Under the pieces are notes generated by a model. It did no database searches, was not told the DNA's origin, and worked only from the letters and a program-made list of their open reading frames with translations. From IMG/VR virus record IMGVR_UViG_3300048591_000173, positions 1-21,178 of that record: a DNA stretch of 21,178 nt, one strand, 5' to 3'. The stretch comes from a virus. A program made the position numbers and the translations under genes. Positions 20,448-21,178 of this stretch are shown piece by piece (the first letter of the stretch is position 1; every line of letters starts with the position of its first letter).

Positions 20448-21178
20448 ATGACTGTCTACGCTCTCACCTCTGCCGATGTAGGCGCCCCCGTTCTTAGCGG
20501 GACGAACAACGCCATGTGCGCTGTTGTCCAATGGGCCTGCGTAACCGTGGCCGGCATGGCTGCGGAATATACGGGCACCAACTCGCTGATTATCCGGCCA
20601 GTCAACGGCAATCGCTTTCGGTGGTGTTTTGACCACGACAGCACGAAGTCAGGATCGGCAGCGCGTTGCATCGTTCGCATTGCCGAGAGCGCCACGGACT
20701 CCGTGACGTACGTTGATCCGGCCCCAACGGTCGCACAGATCGGCAACACCGCAGCCAACTGGCTGGCATCCACAACCGCCAACAGTACAGCTCGTGCGTA
20801 CCGAATCGTCATTGACGACGGCGACACAAGCGGGCTAGCTTGGATGCACATGATGGTGAACGCCAACAGCGCCACAGGTGTCTGGACTTGGGGGTTTATC
20901 GGAGACTACGTCCCAGCTCTTTCGGCAGACACCTACAACTCCTGCGTTGTCCACAGGAACTTGGCGAGCGAAGGCATCTCCGCGATGCAGCAGATCGGTT
21001 CTCCAACTGCGGGCGCTATTTCTCGTTTACATCATATTCGCAGCTACGACGGAACGATCAAGTCTAGCTTCGGCGGCCTGCTGATACCACAGGGCGACTT
21101 GGGCACCATTTCTCAGTTCCCAACGCCGGGCTCAGGTTACGCTGGCGGCATCAACTTTATGAGATGCCCGGTGTTTGA
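20448..21178 (+). CDS. Fibre-like virion protein, 3' end outside the window (partial)
   Basis: Open from ATG 20448 to the window edge, 243 codons plus 2 bases, with no stop reached. It begins MTVYALTSADVGAPVLSGTN and continues with AAEYTGTNSLIIRPVNGNRF, RCIVRIAESATDSVTYVDPA, and YDGTIKSSFGGLLIPQGDLG. The sequence is beta-rich with many Ala, Gly, Thr and Asn and few charged residues, as in appendage proteins. No recognised family; a tail fibre or virion surface protein is inferred from place and composition. Codon use is less GC-biased than upstream (for example GTTCTTAGC, TTTATCGGA, CGTTTACATCATATTCGC), which hints at a separately acquired gene. It has several Cys residues in the first half. 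Confidence 0.7.
   Translation, partial: MTVYALTSADVGAPVLSGTNNAMCAVVQWACVTVAGMAAEYTGTNSLIIRPVNGNRFRWCFDHDSTKSGSAARCIVRIAESATDSVTYVDPAPTVAQIGNTAANWLASTTANSTARAYRIVIDDGDTSGLAWMHMMVNANSATGVWTWGFIGDYVPALSADTYNSCVVHRNLASEGISAMQQIGSPTAGAISRLHHIRSYDGTIKSSFGGLLIPQGDLGTISQFPTPGSGYAGGINFMRCPVF

Noticed and set aside
19891-21178. Diversity-generating retroelement variable region in the fibre genes
   Set aside because: No template repeat, reverse transcriptase or C-type lectin ending is visible; the last gene is cut off, so it cannot be tested here.

Overview
The window is a 21.2 kb stretch of a high-GC tailed dsDNA phage or prophage. It holds most of the virion structural module. All genes lie on the plus strand and are tightly packed. 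I recognise an HK97-fold head, a lambda-like frameshifting tail chaperone and a 1757-residue tape measure protein, and I see no sheath gene. This points to a siphovirus with a long, flexible, non-contractile tail. GC-rich codon use and Shine-Dalgarno starts suggest a high-GC proteobacterial host, but no host marker, integrase or lysis gene is present, so host and lifestyle stay open.

Layout. Positions 1-148 are the last codons of the large terminase subunit. A hairpin follows, then one long frame that fuses the prohead protease to the major capsid protein (211-2130), with an internal ribosome binding site in front of the capsid part, and then a strong terminator. Next come a small unknown protein, the portal (2511-3887), a protein with collagen-like turns and helices (3877-4872), and two head-tail connector proteins (4869-5542). 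The portal lies downstream of the capsid gene, the reverse of the usual order.

From 5500 to 9494 the connector block is interrupted by eight non-structural genes. They are two paralogous GT42/DUF115-like glycosyltransferases, a small SH3-like protein, a ParB-like protein, a DUF616/TOD1-type glycosyltransferase, a GT-A glycosyltransferase and two SAM-dependent methyltransferases. They share the strand and the start/stop coupling of the structural genes. They look like a late-expressed cassette that builds or caps a glycan on the virion or the host surface. This is the most interesting part of the window.

The morphogenesis block resumes with HK97 gp10-like and tail-terminator-like proteins (9475-10328), a terminator, the tail tube protein (10426-10896), the tail assembly chaperone with its predicted -1 frameshift extension (11006-11724), another terminator, the tape measure (11758-17031) and four tail-tip or fibre genes. 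The last gene runs off the end of the window. There is no stretch over 300 bases without a gene. No tRNA, rRNA, CRISPR array or insertion sequence was seen.
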